The notes: generated from the letters alone by a model not told the origin. A DNA stretch of 64,000 bases from Streptomyces naganishii JCM 4654 (GCF_014650575.1 NZ_BMVF01000006.1:248001-312000), one strand, 5' to 3'; positions 50,517-60,510 are shown, counted from the first letter of the stretch. Numbers and translations: made by a program.

Positions 50517-52784
50517 ATGCGCGTGGCGATCATAGGCGGCGGCCCCGGCGGCCTGTACGCGGCCGCCCTGCTCAAACGGCTCGATCCGGCCCGCGAGATC
50601 ACCGTCTTCGAGCGCAACGCACCCGACGACACCTTCGGGTTCGGCGTGGTGCTCTCCGACGAGACGCTAGGCGGGATCGAGCACGCCGACCCCGTCGTCC
50701 ACGAGGCCATGCAACGGGAGTTCGTGCGCTGGGACGACATCGACATCGTGCACCGCGGCACCCGGCACACCTCCGGCGGCCACGGGTTCGCCGCCCTCGG
50801 CCGGCGCAGGCTCCTGGAGATCCTGCACGAGCGCTGCCGCTCGCTCGGCGTCGAGCTCCGCTTCCGCACCCGGGCGCCGGACACCGCCGCGCTCACCGGC
50901 GCGTACGACCTCGTCGTCGCGGCCGACGGAGTGCACAGCACCACCCGCGAGGCGTACGCCCACGCCTTCGGCCCCCACGTGACCGGCCACCGCTGCCGCT
51001 ACATCTGGCTCGCCGCCGATTTCCCCTTCGACGCCTTCCGCTTCGAGATCGCCGAGACCGAGCACGGCGTGATGCAGCTGCACGGCTACCCGTACGCGGC
51101 CGACGCCTCCACCGTCATCGTCGAGATGCGCGAGGAGGTGTGGCGGTCGGCCGGCTTCGCGGAGATGGACGAGCAGGAGTCCGTGGAGCGCTGCGCCAAG
51201 ATCTTCGCGGACGCGCTCGGCGGCCGCCCGCTGAAGTCCAACAAGTCCGCCTGGACGACCTTCCGCACGGTCGTCAACGAGCACTGGTCGCACGGCAATC
51301 TGGTCCTGCTCGGCGACGCGGCCCACACCGCCCACTTCTCCATCGGCTCCGGCACCAAGCTCGCCGTCGAGGACGCCCTCGCGCTCGCCGCCTGCCTGGA
51401 GGAGCGGCCCACGCTCCCAGAGGCCCTCGCCGCCTACGAGTCGGAGCGCAAACCGGTCGTCGCCTCCACCCAGCGGGCCGCCCGCGCCAGCCTGGAGTGG
51501 TTCGAGAACCTCGGCCTCTACCTCGACCAGCCGCCCCGCCAGTTCGCCTTCAACCTGCTCACCCGCAGCCGCCGCGTCACCCACGGCAACCTGCGGCTGC
51601 GCGACGCCCGCTTCACCGAGGCCGTGGAGCGCGAGTTCGGCTGCCCGCCCGGCACGCCCCCGATGTTCACCCCGTTCCGGCTGCGCGGACTGACCCTGCG
51701 CAACCGGGTCGTCGTCTCACCGATGGACATGTACTCCGCCGTCGACGGCGTCCCCGGCGACTTCCACCTCGTCCACCTCGGCGCCCGCGCCCTCGGCGGC
51801 GCCGGCCTGGTGATGACGGAGATGGTGTGCGTCAGCCCCGAGGGCCGCATCACCCCCGGCTGCGCCGGCCTGTGGACCGCGGGACAGGCCGAGGCATGGC
51901 GGCGGATCACCGGCTTCGTGCACCGGCAGGCGCCCGGCACCGCCATCGGCGTCCAGCTCGGGCACAGCGGCCGCAAGGGCTCGACGAAGCTGATGTGGGA
52001 GGGCATGGACGAGCCGCTGCCCGAGGGCAACTGGCCGCTGGTGGCCGCCTCCCCGCTGCCGTACCGCCCGGACAGCCAGGTCCCGCGGCAGCTCTCCCGG
52101 TCCCAGCTCACCGACATCCGTGAGCAGTTCGCCGCCGCCGCCGTGCGCGCCGCCCGGGCCGGCTTCGACCTGCTCGAACTGCACTGCGCCCACGGCTACC
52201 TGCTCTCCGGTTTCCTCTCCCCGCTGACCAACCGGCGCACCGACGCCTACGGCGGGTCGCTGGACAGGCGGCTGCGCTACCCGCTGGAGGTCTTCGACGC
52301 GGTGCGCGCGGTGTGGCCGCAGGAACGGCCCATGACGGTGAGGATCTCCGCCACCGACTGGGCCGAGGGCGGCACCACGGACGAGGAGGCCGTCGCCATC
52401 GCCCGCGCCTTCGCCGCGCACGGCGCCGACGCCGTCGACGTCTCCACCGGGCAGGTGGTGGCGGGGGAGCGGCCCGAGTTCGGGCGGTCGTACCAGACGC
52501 CGTTCGCCGACCGGATCCGGCACGAGGTGGACGTCCCGGTGATCGCGGTCGGCGCGATCTCCTCCTGGGACGACGTCAACTCCCTGATCCTGGCCGGGCG
52601 TGCGGACCTGTGCGCCCTGGCCCGCCCGCACCTGTACGACCCGCACTGGACGCTGCACGCGGCGGCCGAGCAGGGTTACGCGGGTGAGGCCGCCGTGTGG
52701 CCCGCGCCCTACCGCGCGGGCAGCCGCCGCCCCCAGACCGGCCGCACCGACGGACCCAAGCCCCGGCTGAGCCTGGGCAGTTGA
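50517..52784 (+). CDS. Bifunctional flavin monooxygenase/Old-Yellow-Enzyme reductase (2-aminobenzoyl-CoA or salicylyl-CoA type)
   Basis: 755 residues. Residues 1-380 are a class A FAD monooxygenase (GGGPGGLYAA at 7-16, LVVAADGVHS, GDAAHTAHFSIGSGT). Residues about 380-755 are an OYE/2,4-dienoyl-CoA-reductase TIM barrel (TPFRLRGLTLRNRVVVSPM, LHCAHGYLLSGFLSPLTNRR). This two-module structure is that of 2-aminobenzoyl-CoA monooxygenase/reductase of Azoarcus evansii, and of proteins annotated as salicylyl-CoA 5-hydroxylase/oxidoreductase. It would hydroxylate the aromatic CoA thioester and reduce the ring. The neighbours (aryl-CoA ligase, hydratase, dehydrogenase, RidA) support an aerobic dearomatising pathway. 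Confidence 0.88.
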   Translation: MRVAIIGGGPGGLYAAALLKRLDPAREITVFERNAPDDTFGFGVVLSDETLGGIEHADPVVHEAMQREFVRWDDIDIVHRGTRHTSGGHGFAALGRRRLLEILHERCRSLGVELRFRTRAPDTAALTGAYDLVVAADGVHSTTREAYAHAFGPHVTGHRCRYIWLAADFPFDAFRFEIAETEHGVMQLHGYPYAADASTVIVEMREEVWRSAGFAEMDEQESVERCAKIFADALGGRPLKSNKSAWTTFRTVVNEHWSHGNLVLLGDAAHTAHFSIGSGTKLAVEDALALAACLEERPTLPEALAAYESERKPVVASTQRAARASLEWFENLGLYLDQPPRQFAFNLLTRSRRVTHGNLRLRDARFTEAVEREFGCPPGTPPMFTPFRLRGLTLRNRVVVSPMDMYSAVDGVPGDFHLVHLGARALGGAGLVMTEMVCVSPEGRITPGCAGLWTAGQAEAWRRITGFVHRQAPGTAIGVQLGHSGRKGSTKLMWEGMDEPLPEGNWPLVAASPLPYRPDSQVPRQLSRSQLTDIREQFAAAAVRAARAGFDLLELHCAHGYLLSGFLSPLTNRRTDAYGGSLDRRLRYPLEVFDAVRAVWPQERPMTVRISATDWAEGGTTDEEAVAIARAFAAHGADAVDVSTGQVVAGERPEFGRSYQTPFADRIRHEVDVPVIAVGAISSWDDVNSLILAGRADLCALARPHLYDPHWTLHAAAEQGYAGEAAVWPAPYRAGSRRPQTGRTDGPKPRLSLGS

Positions 52785-52800
52785 CACCCTCTTCGGGGTG
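52785..52800. terminator. Short hairpin between convergent genes
   Basis: caccc/gggtg stem with 6-nt loop immediately after the fusion gene stop, facing the PaaX stop. Weak but well placed. Confidence 0.4.
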
Positions 52801-52830
52801 GCGCGGCGGGCGCGCGGGCCCGGCGGGCGG

Positions 52831-53652
52831 TCAGAGCCCGGCGAACTCCGCGCCCGCGTCCCGCAGTCGCGCGTGCAGTCCCCTGAAGACGGCGGCCGAA
52901 CGGGCCCCGGGCCAGTCGGCGGGCAGCAGCCGCGCGGGCAGTCCGGGGTCGGTGTACGGCAGGTGCCGCCAGGAGTCCAGCGCGAGCAGGTAGTCCCGGT
53001 AGGCCTCCTCGGGCGGGGTCCCGGCGCGCTGCTCCCAGGCGTGCAGCACGGGCGCGTGCCGGTCCAGGAACGCCTCGTGCTCCTTGGCGATGGCCGCCAG
53101 GTCCCACCAGCGCCCGACCGCCTCCGCCGTCGCCGAGAACCCCAGGTGCTCGCCGGCGAAGAAGTCCACGTACGGGTCCAGGCCCAGCCGCCGCAGCGTG
53201 TGCCGGGTCTCCTCGTACAGCCGGGCCGGGGCGATCCACACGCCGGGCGCCGCCGTGCCGAAGCCCAGCCCGGCCAGCCGGGAGCGCAGCACGTGCCGCT
53301 TGTTGCGCTCCGACTCCGGCACCGAGAACACGGCGAGCACCCAGCCCTCGTCCTCGGGCGGCGCCGCGGCGTAGATGCGGCGGTCGCCGTCCTCCAGCAA
53401 CTGCCTTGCCTCCTCGCTGAGTTCGTAGCCCGCCGCGCCCTGTGCGGTGCGCGCCGGCACCAGCAGCCCGCGCCGTTTGAGCCGGGACACCGAGGAGCGC
53501 ACCGAGGGCGCGTCCACCCCGGCCGCGGCCAGCAGTCTGATCAGCTCGGCCACGGGCAGCGGGCCCGGCACGAAGCGGCCGTACGCTCCGTAGAGCGTGA
53601 CGATGAGGGACCTCGGGGCGTGTTGCGCGTGCTGCTCGGACACGTTGATCAT
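52831..53652 (-). CDS. PaaX family transcriptional regulator
   Basis: 273 residues. N-terminal winged helix (SLIVTLYGAYGRFV, SSVSRLKRRGLLVP), central domain (GWVLAVFSVPESERNKRHVLR) and C-terminal PaaX_C. PaaX proteins repress phenylacetate and other aryl-CoA genes and release DNA on binding an aryl-CoA. It is encoded 15 bp after the ligase, so it is likely autoregulated, and the repeated 12-mer at both pathway promoters is its probable site. Confidence 0.88.
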   Translation of the reverse strand: MINVSEQHAQHAPRSLIVTLYGAYGRFVPGPLPVAELIRLLAAAGVDAPSVRSSVSRLKRRGLLVPARTAQGAAGYELSEEARQLLEDGDRRIYAAAPPEDEGWVLAVFSVPESERNKRHVLRSRLAGLGFGTAAPGVWIAPARLYEETRHTLRRLGLDPYVDFFAGEHLGFSATAEAVGRWWDLAAIAKEHEAFLDRHAPVLHAWEQRAGTPPEEAYRDYLLALDSWRHLPYTDPGLPARLLPADWPGARSAAVFRGLHARLRDAGAEFAGL

Positions 53653-53667
53653 TTTAGGTCGTCGGTG

Positions 53668-55356
53668 TCACTGCCGGTCGCCGTCGTCCGGTGCGCCGTC
53701 GTCCGGTGCGCCCTCGTCGCGCAGCCGGAACCGCTGGAGCTTGCCGGTCGCCGTGCGCGGCAGCGCGTCCAGGAAGACGATCTCGCGCGGGCACTTGTAC
53801 GGCGCCAGCTCGGCCTTCACATGCGCGCGCAGCGCCTCCGCGTCCCGCGCCGCGCCCTCCCTGAGCACCACGTGCGCGACCACGACCTGACCGCGCGCCT
53901 CGTCGGGCCGCCCGACGACGGCCGCCTCCACCACGTCCGGGTGGCGCAGCAGCGCGTCCTCGACCTCGGGACCCGCGATGTTGTACCCGGCCGAGATGAT
54001 CATGTCGTCCGCGCGGGCCACGTACCGGAAGTAGCCGTCGGGCTCGCGGACGTAGGTGTCCCCGGTGACGTTCCAGCCGTCGCGGACGTAGACGCGCTGG
54101 CGCGGGTCGGCGAGATAGCGGCAGCCGACGGGACCCTGCACCGCGAGCAGCCCAGGCTCCCCGTCGGGGACGGGCTCGCCCCGCTCGTCCTGCACGCGCG
54201 CCCGCCACCCGGGCACGGGCACTCCGGTCGTGCCGGGCCGGATGTCCTCGTCCGCCGCCGAGATGAAGATGTGCAGCAACTCGGTGGCGCCTATGCCGTT
54301 GACGATGCGCAGGCCGGTCCGCTCCCGCCAGGCCCGCCAGGTGGCCGCGGGCAGGTTCTCCCCGGCGGACACGCACCGTCTCAGCGAGGAGATGTCGTGG
54401 TGGTCCAGCTCGCCGAGCATCGCGCGGTAGGCGGTCGGCGCGGTGAACAGCACGGACACCCGGTGCTCCTCGACCGCGGCCAGCAACTGCCGAGGGTGGG
54501 CCTCCTCCAGCAGCAGGGCGCTCGCCCCCACCCGCAGGGGGAAGACCACCAGGCCGCCGAGGCCGAAGGTGAAGCCGAGCGGCGGACTGCCCGCGAAGAC
54601 GTCGTCCGCGCACGGCTTGAGCACGTGCCGCGAGAAGGTATCCGCTGTCGCGAGGACGTCCCGGTGGAAGTGCACACAGCCCTTGGGCCGCCCGGTGGTG
54701 CCCGAGGTGAAGGCGATCAGCGCCACGTCGTCGGCCGCGGTGTCCACGGCCCGGTACGGGGCGCCGGACGCGGGGCGGCGCAGCAGGTCGTCGGGGGCGT
54801 CACCGCCGTACGTCGTGATGGCGAGCCCGGGGACCTCGGCCTTGGCGAGGTCGTCCACGGAGCGGATGTCGCACAGCGCGTGCGAGACCCGGGCGATCTC
54901 GCAGATCGTCCTCAGCTCGTGCGGGCGCTGCTGGGCCAGCACGGTGACGGCGATCGCGCCCGCCTTCAGCACGGCCAGCCAGCAGGCCGCGAGCCACGGC
55001 GTGGTGGGCCCGCGCAGCAGCACGCGGTTGCCGGGCACCACACCCAGTTCGCCGGTCAGCAGGTGCGCGATCCGGTCGACGCGGGCGCGCAGCTCGCCGT
55101 ACGTCCACACCTCACCGGCGGCGGTACGGAAGGCGGGCCTCGCGGGGCCGGCGCCGGCGGTGGCGTCCAGGAGCTCGGCGGCGCAGTTCAGCCGGTCCGG
55201 GTAGCGCAGCTCGGGCAGGTCGAAGCGGAGCTCGGGCCACTGGTCCGGGGGCGGGAGGTGGTCGCGCGCGAAGGTGTCGACGTGGGCCGAGGCGGTGCGC
55301 GGCCGGGCGTCGGCCCCGGGGCCCGTGGTGCGGTCCATGGGGTTCACGGAGTCCAT
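53668..55356 (-). CDS. Benzoate/anthranilate-type CoA ligase (acyl-adenylate forming)
   Basis: 562 residues. AMP-binding motif TSGTTGRPKG near residues 216-225, YNIAGPEVE and C-terminal PRTATGKLQRF with the catalytic Lys. The similarity to 2-aminobenzoate- and benzoate-CoA ligases (ELLHIFISA; GFTFGLGGLVVFP) supports activation of an aromatic acid at the pathway start. ATG 55356 is behind gggggcg; a longer in-frame extension is unlikely. The C-terminal DDGAPDDGAPDDG tail comes from a 15-bp tandem repeat (53680-53709). Confidence 0.88.
   Translation of the reverse strand: MDSVNPMDRTTGPGADARPRTASAHVDTFARDHLPPPDQWPELRFDLPELRYPDRLNCAAELLDATAGAGPARPAFRTAAGEVWTYGELRARVDRIAHLLTGELGVVPGNRVLLRGPTTPWLAACWLAVLKAGAIAVTVLAQQRPHELRTICEIARVSHALCDIRSVDDLAKAEVPGLAITTYGGDAPDDLLRRPASGAPYRAVDTAADDVALIAFTSGTTGRPKGCVHFHRDVLATADTFSRHVLKPCADDVFAGSPPLGFTFGLGGLVVFPLRVGASALLLEEAHPRQLLAAVEEHRVSVLFTAPTAYRAMLGELDHHDISSLRRCVSAGENLPAATWRAWRERTGLRIVNGIGATELLHIFISAADEDIRPGTTGVPVPGWRARVQDERGEPVPDGEPGLLAVQGPVGCRYLADPRQRVYVRDGWNVTGDTYVREPDGYFRYVARADDMIISAGYNIAGPEVEDALLRHPDVVEAAVVGRPDEARGQVVVAHVVLREGAARDAEALRAHVKAELAPYKCPREIVFLDALPRTATGKLQRFRLRDEGAPDDGAPDDGDRQ
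53680..53709. repeat. 15-bp tandem repeat in the CoA ligase C-terminus
   Basis: Two exact copies of gccgtcgtccggtgc, in frame, giving the PDDGA repeat at the end of the protein. Confidence 0.7.
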
Positions 55357-55394
55357 GGCGGTTCGCCCCCTTGTCGTGGTGGGCTCGCACAGGG

Positions 55395-55422
55395 AGCGTA
55401 TCGTGTTGGTGACGACAGTCAA
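55395..55422 (-). promoter_or_regulatory. Promoter of CoA ligase/paaX operon
   Basis: On the minus strand: -35 TTGACT (55422-55417), 16-bp spacer, -10 TACGCT (55400-55395), 40 bp before the ligase ATG. The -35 shares TGACGACAGTCA with the opposite promoter, so one bound regulator could block both. Confidence 0.6.
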
Positions 55423-55438
55423 TGGAGCGCGATACGGT
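55409..55438 (+). promoter_or_regulatory. Promoter of acyl-CoA dehydrogenase/ridA operon
   Basis: -35 GTGACG (55409-55414), 18-bp spacer, -10 TACGGT (55433-55438), 50 bp before the ATG. It overlaps the divergent promoter back to back; outer flanks CGTATCG (55397-55403) and CGATACG (55430-55436) form an inverted repeat. Confidence 0.6.
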
Positions 55439-55487
55439 GGAGCCGAACCCGCGGACCCCGGCACCCCGGGGGAGGGAGGACCGGCGA

Positions 55488-56624
55488 ATGACCGCATTCT
55501 CGCTCGAACCGGAACGTCTGGCCTGGTGCGCGGAACTGCGCGCCCTGGCCACCGACCGGCTGCGCCCGCTCGCGGAGAAGGGCGAGCCCGGCCGCGTCAA
55601 CCGCGCGCTCCTCGCGGAACTGGGCCGGCTCGGCCTGCTGGAGCGGCTGTTCACCTCCGGCGCCCTCGACCTGTGCCTGATGCGGGAGTCGCTGGCACAG
55701 GCCTGCACCGAGGCCGAGACCGCCCTGGCCGTCCAGGGCCTGGGCGCCCACCCGGTCCACGCCCACGGCACGCCGGCGCAGCGGGAGCGGTGGCTGCCGG
55801 CCGTGACGGACGGCACCGCGGTCGCCGCCTTCGCGCTGAGCGAGCCGGGCGCGGGCTCGGACGCGGCGGCGCTGGAACTCGCGGCCCGCCCCGACGGCCC
55901 CTCCCGCTGGCGGCTGACCGGCGAGAAGTGCTGGATCTCCAACGCCCCCGAGGCCGACCTCCACACCGTCTTCGCGCGCACCACCCCCGGCGCCGGCTCC
56001 CGCGGCGTGACCGCCTTCCTGGTCCCCGCCGACCGCCCCGGCCTCACCGGCAGCCCGCTGGAGATGCTCTCCCCGCACCCCATCGGCACCCTCGTCTTCG
56101 ACGACGTCCCGGTCACCGCGGACGACGTGCTCGGCGAGGTCGACCGCGGCTTCCGGGTCGCCATGGGCACCCTCAACCTGTTCCGCCCCAGCGTCGGCGC
56201 CTTCGCCGTCGGCATGGCCCAGGCGGCCCTGGAGGCGACCCTCGCCCACACCGCGCGCCGTGACGCCTTCGGTGGCAAGCTGAGCGACCTCCAGACCGTC
56301 GCCCACCAGGTCGCCGAGATGGCCCTGCGCACGGAGGCGGCCCGCCTCATGGTCTACGCGGCGGCGACGGCGTACGACTGTGGGGCCCCCGACGTGCCCC
56401 GGCGCGCGGCCATGGCCAAGCTGCTCGCCACCGAGACCGCGCAGTACGTCGTCGACACGGCCGTCCAGCTGCACGGCGCCCGCGCCCTGCGCCGCGGCCA
56501 CCTCCTCGAACACCTCTACCGCGAGGTCCGCGCACCCCGCATCTACGAGGGCGCGAGCGAGGTGCAGCGGGGCATCATCGCCAAGGAGCTGTACGCGCGG
56601 CAGCCGGCCGGGCAGGCCGAGTGA
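55488..56624 (+). CDS. Acyl-CoA dehydrogenase
   Basis: 378 residues with the family's FAD motif FALSEPGAGSDAAAL, KCWISNAPEADL and the catalytic-base region RIYEGASEVQRG. In the local pathway it would oxidise a cyclic or ring-opened acyl-CoA intermediate. The ATG is behind gggagga. Its stop overlaps by 4 bp a GTG that could start ridA, but a better ridA start lies 39 bp on. Confidence 0.9.
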   Translation: MTAFSLEPERLAWCAELRALATDRLRPLAEKGEPGRVNRALLAELGRLGLLERLFTSGALDLCLMRESLAQACTEAETALAVQGLGAHPVHAHGTPAQRERWLPAVTDGTAVAAFALSEPGAGSDAAALELAARPDGPSRWRLTGEKCWISNAPEADLHTVFARTTPGAGSRGVTAFLVPADRPGLTGSPLEMLSPHPIGTLVFDDVPVTADDVLGEVDRGFRVAMGTLNLFRPSVGAFAVGMAQAALEATLAHTARRDAFGGKLSDLQTVAHQVAEMALRTEAARLMVYAAATAYDCGAPDVPRRAAMAKLLATETAQYVVDTAVQLHGARALRRGHLLEHLYREVRAPRIYEGASEVQRGIIAKELYARQPAGQAE

Positions 56625-56662
56625 GCACCGACGGCCCGCCGCGTCCCCCCGAAGGAGGCCCC

Positions 56663-57061
56663 GTGACCGCCGAGCGAGTCAACCCGCCCGAACTGTCCCC
56701 GCCCACCGGCTTCTCCCACGCCGTGGTGGCCACCGGCTCACGGCTGGTGTTCCTGGCCGGACAGACGGCCCTCGACACCGACGGCAAGCTGGTCGGCGAC
56801 ACCCTCCCGGAACAGTTCGAACGCGCCCTGACCAACCTCCTCGGGGCCCTGCACGCCGCCGGCGGCACCCCCGCGGCCCTGACCCGCGTCACGGTCTACG
56901 CCACGGACATCGCCGACTACCGCCGCCACGCCCCCGAACTGGGCCGCATCTGGCGCGACTTGGCAGGCCGCGACTACCCCGCGATGGCGGTCGTACAGGT
57001 GACCCGCCTCTGGGACGAGACAGCCCTGGTGGAACTGGACGGCTTCGCGGTACTGCCGTAG
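56663..57061 (+). CDS. ridA: RidA family protein (enamine/imine deaminase-like)
   Basis: 132 residues from GTG 56663, which has a gaaggagg site 5 bp upstream; a GTG at 56621 would add 14 Pro-rich residues and overlaps the previous stop. The fold is clear (GFSHAVVATGSRLVFLAGQTA, LTRVTVYATDIADY and a C-terminal AVVQVTRLWDETALVELDG). The usual catalytic Arg near position 105 is the R in VTRLW. If the substrate is 2-aminobenzoyl-CoA, RidA could hydrolyse the enamine/imine formed after ring reduction. Confidence 0.85.
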   Translation: MTAERVNPPELSPPTGFSHAVVATGSRLVFLAGQTALDTDGKLVGDTLPEQFERALTNLLGALHAAGGTPAALTRVTVYATDIADYRRHAPELGRIWRDLAGRDYPAMAVVQVTRLWDETALVELDGFAVLP

Positions 57062-57072
57062 GCGCCGTTTGC

Positions 57073-58266
57073 TCAGCGCGTGCTGCGGGCCAGTTCCCTC
57101 GCCTTGTGCCGGCGCCGTGGGCGGATGATTCCGGCGTTCCGGTCGGCGCGGGCCATCTTGACGTACCAGAAGATTCCGAGCGGGGAGATCAGCAGGCTGG
57201 AGACGGCTCCGTAGAGCGGCATGAGCCAGATCACCGAGTCCTTGAAGTTCCAGTGGACGTAGAAGGCGAGCACGAGGTACGCCAGCATCACCACGGCGAG
57301 GACGACAGTGGACATGGTGCATCCGAGGTCGTCGACCAGTTGCACGGCGGTGATCCACCGCAGTGGTGCCAGCAGGAACGTGGCGGCGCCGTAGGCCCAG
57401 ACCAGCGGGTACCTGCGGGCGAAGGGGAAGTTCACGATGTACAGACGGACTTCGCCCCCGGCCCAGGCCAGACGCTGCCGCCACCAGGGCCTGAACTTGT
57501 CCGGGACGATGGTGGGCACCTCGAACGGCACATGGCCGACCCGGTAGCCCAGGGCGTTGGCGAGGATGCCGAGTTCGACGTCATTGCCCTGGAAGAACAG
57601 GGAGTGGCGCCTCATGATCTGGCGGTGTGCCTCTGTGCGCGCCGCGTGGCAGGCGCCGGACACCAGCCAGGGGACGACCCTGCGCAACTGCATGGCGAGT
57701 CGGTACTCGTGCGCCTGGATGCGGCCGAGGAGCCGGCGGGTGTTCATCGGGACCAGGCGTATCGAGGCCAGGTCGAGCTTGCGGACCGCCAGGGCCCCCA
57801 CCAGTTCGCTGAGGGGGCGGACGGTGGTGGTGTCGGCGTCCAGGCACACCACCCACTCGGCGCGGACCCACTCGAGTGCGTCACGGACGACGCGGTCCCG
57901 GATCGTGCCGCCCGTCTGCCTCTTGCCCGAACGGCCCTCGCTCGGGCGGGAGACCTCGCCCCTGAAGACGCGGAAGCCGTTGGCCCGGGCGATGGCGTCC
58001 AGCTCCCGGTTGAATTCGTCCGTCTCTGTCGTGGTGGTGCACAGGAGTACGCGGCTGCCGTAGGTGCGCAGGAACTCCACGTTCTCCAGGTAGCGAACGC
58101 TTCCGTAGATGGGGACCAGGACTTCGAAGTCCTCCACCGGTGTGGGCGGCGCGTAGTCGGCGCGGGCGTTCCTGGCCCGCACGCTGCCGACCATGTCGAC
58201 CAGGGTGAACAGGAGCGGCAGGGCCAGGACGGAAATGGCCAGGCCTATCCAGGGGTTCATGCTCAC
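57073..58266 (-). CDS. Membrane glycosyltransferase, GT2 (processive-type)
   Basis: 397 residues. One N-terminal span (3-25), a GT-A domain with LDADTTTVRP (DxD), FFQGNDVELG (acid) and WRQRLAW (QxxRW-like), and three or four C-terminal spans. The layout resembles hyaluronan synthase/BcsA-type enzymes, which polymerise and extrude a polymer, but the gene could be a single-sugar lipid transferase. The GTG at 58266 overlaps the dehydratase stop by 4 bp. It is coded with the next gene only; there are no Wzx/Wzy partners. Confidence 0.8.
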   Translation of the reverse strand: MSMNPWIGLAISVLALPLLFTLVDMVGSVRARNARADYAPPTPVEDFEVLVPIYGSVRYLENVEFLRTYGSRVLLCTTTTETDEFNRELDAIARANGFRVFRGEVSRPSEGRSGKRQTGGTIRDRVVRDALEWVRAEWVVCLDADTTTVRPLSELVGALAVRKLDLASIRLVPMNTRRLLGRIQAHEYRLAMQLRRVVPWLVSGACHAARTEAHRQIMRRHSLFFQGNDVELGILANALGYRVGHVPFEVPTIVPDKFRPWWRQRLAWAGGEVRLYIVNFPFARRYPLVWAYGAATFLLAPLRWITAVQLVDDLGCTMSTVVLAVVMLAYLVLAFYVHWNFKDSVIWLMPLYGAVSSLLISPLGIFWYVKMARADRNAGIIRPRRRHKARELARSTR

Positions 58267-59396
58267 GCTCGGGGCTCCAGCGAGGACGCGTCCTCGGACT
58301 CGGCGTCGGGCAGGAGATTGCTCATGGCGGCCACGAGGAGTTCGTCCTCCACCGTGCCCACCAGCCCCCGCAGTTCCTCCACCCGCCGTAGCAGATCCGG
58401 GCGGACTGCCGCGCGCGGCCGGACACACCAGATGCGGGGGTCGGCGGTCAGCTCCCGCCGTTCGGTCTTCTCGTCCAGCAGCTCCTCGTGCAGCTTCTCG
58501 CCTTCGCGCAGACCCGTGTAGGTGACCTCGACGCCGGGAGCCTGAACGGCGGTGACATAGCGGTCGACAAGGTCGGCGATGCGCACCGGCTGCCCCATGT
58601 CGAGGATGTAGGTCTCGCCCGCGGTGGCCATCGTCGCGGCCTCGATGACCAGGCTGGAGGCCTGCGGGATGGTCATGAAGTAGCGGGTGACGTCGGGGCT
58701 GGTCAAAGTGACGGGCCTGCCGTGGCCGACCTGCCAGGCCAGGCTGTGCAGGAACGATCCACGGCTGCCGAGGACGTTTCCGAAACGGACAGAGCCCACA
58801 CGCATGGATCCGCCTGCGTACGCCTGGACGATGACCTCCCCAAGACGCTTGGTCAGGCCCAGGACGGAGGTGGGGCGTGCGGCCTTGTCCGTGGAGACGA
58901 AGACGAACCGGTCGACCCCCGCTTCCGCCGCGGCTCTGACAACGTTGGCCGTGCCGATGACGTTGCTGAGGACACCCTGCGAGGGGTAACGCTGCAGCAG
59001 CGGAAGGTGCTTGTGGGCGGCGGCGTGGAAGACGATGTGGGGCCGGACCCGGGCCATGAGTTCCCGCATGGCGTCCGCCTGGCGTATGTCGCCCAGGACG
59101 ATCGTCTCGTCGTCCAGCAGCCCGTGGCCGTGGAGGTCCAGCTGGACCGCGTGCAGGGCGGACTCGTCGTGATCGACCAGGTGGATGCTCTCCGGGGACA
59201 GCTGCCAGAGCTGGCGGACGAGCTCGCTCCCGATCGATCCGCCGGCGCCGGTCACCAGGATCCGTCGTGCGCCTACGAGCAGCCTGGCCTCACGGCTGTG
59301 CACGACGTCCGGCCTTCCGCCGAGCAGGTCGCCGGCGTTCACCGGCGGGAGCTGCTGAATCGTTCCTTCGGAATTCCGTGGCGCTGCCGCGGTCAT
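58263..59396 (-). CDS. CapD/FlaA1-like nucleotide-sugar dehydratase/epimerase
   Basis: 377 residues, soluble short form (no N-terminal transmembrane domain). Rossmann VTGAGGSIGSELVRQ near 48-62, FVSTDKAARPTSVLGLTKRLGE with the active-site Lys, and DVTRYFMTI. The family turns UDP-GlcNAc into 4-keto-6-deoxy or 5-epimerised products. It supplies a donor for the coupled glycosyltransferase. ATG 59396 is preceded by ggggag. Confidence 0.88.
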   Translation of the reverse strand: MTAAAPRNSEGTIQQLPPVNAGDLLGGRPDVVHSREARLLVGARRILVTGAGGSIGSELVRQLWQLSPESIHLVDHDESALHAVQLDLHGHGLLDDETIVLGDIRQADAMRELMARVRPHIVFHAAAHKHLPLLQRYPSQGVLSNVIGTANVVRAAAEAGVDRFVFVSTDKAARPTSVLGLTKRLGEVIVQAYAGGSMRVGSVRFGNVLGSRGSFLHSLAWQVGHGRPVTLTSPDVTRYFMTIPQASSLVIEAATMATAGETYILDMGQPVRIADLVDRYVTAVQAPGVEVTYTGLREGEKLHEELLDEKTERRELTADPRIWCVRPRAAVRPDLLRRVEELRGLVGTVEDELLVAAMSNLLPDAESEDASSLEPRA

Positions 59397-60453
<1,057 letters not shown>

Positions 60454-60461
60454 ACGGGGGA

Positions 60462-60488
60462 GGGGCAGGACCCGTCGGGTCCTGCCCC
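60462..60488. terminator. Bidirectional terminator
   Basis: Perfect 12-bp inverted repeat (ggggcaggaccc / gggtcctgcccc) with 3-nt loop between two convergent secreted-protein genes. Confidence 0.8.
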
Positions 60489-60510
60489 CCTCAGCGCCCT
60501 CCGGGACCGG

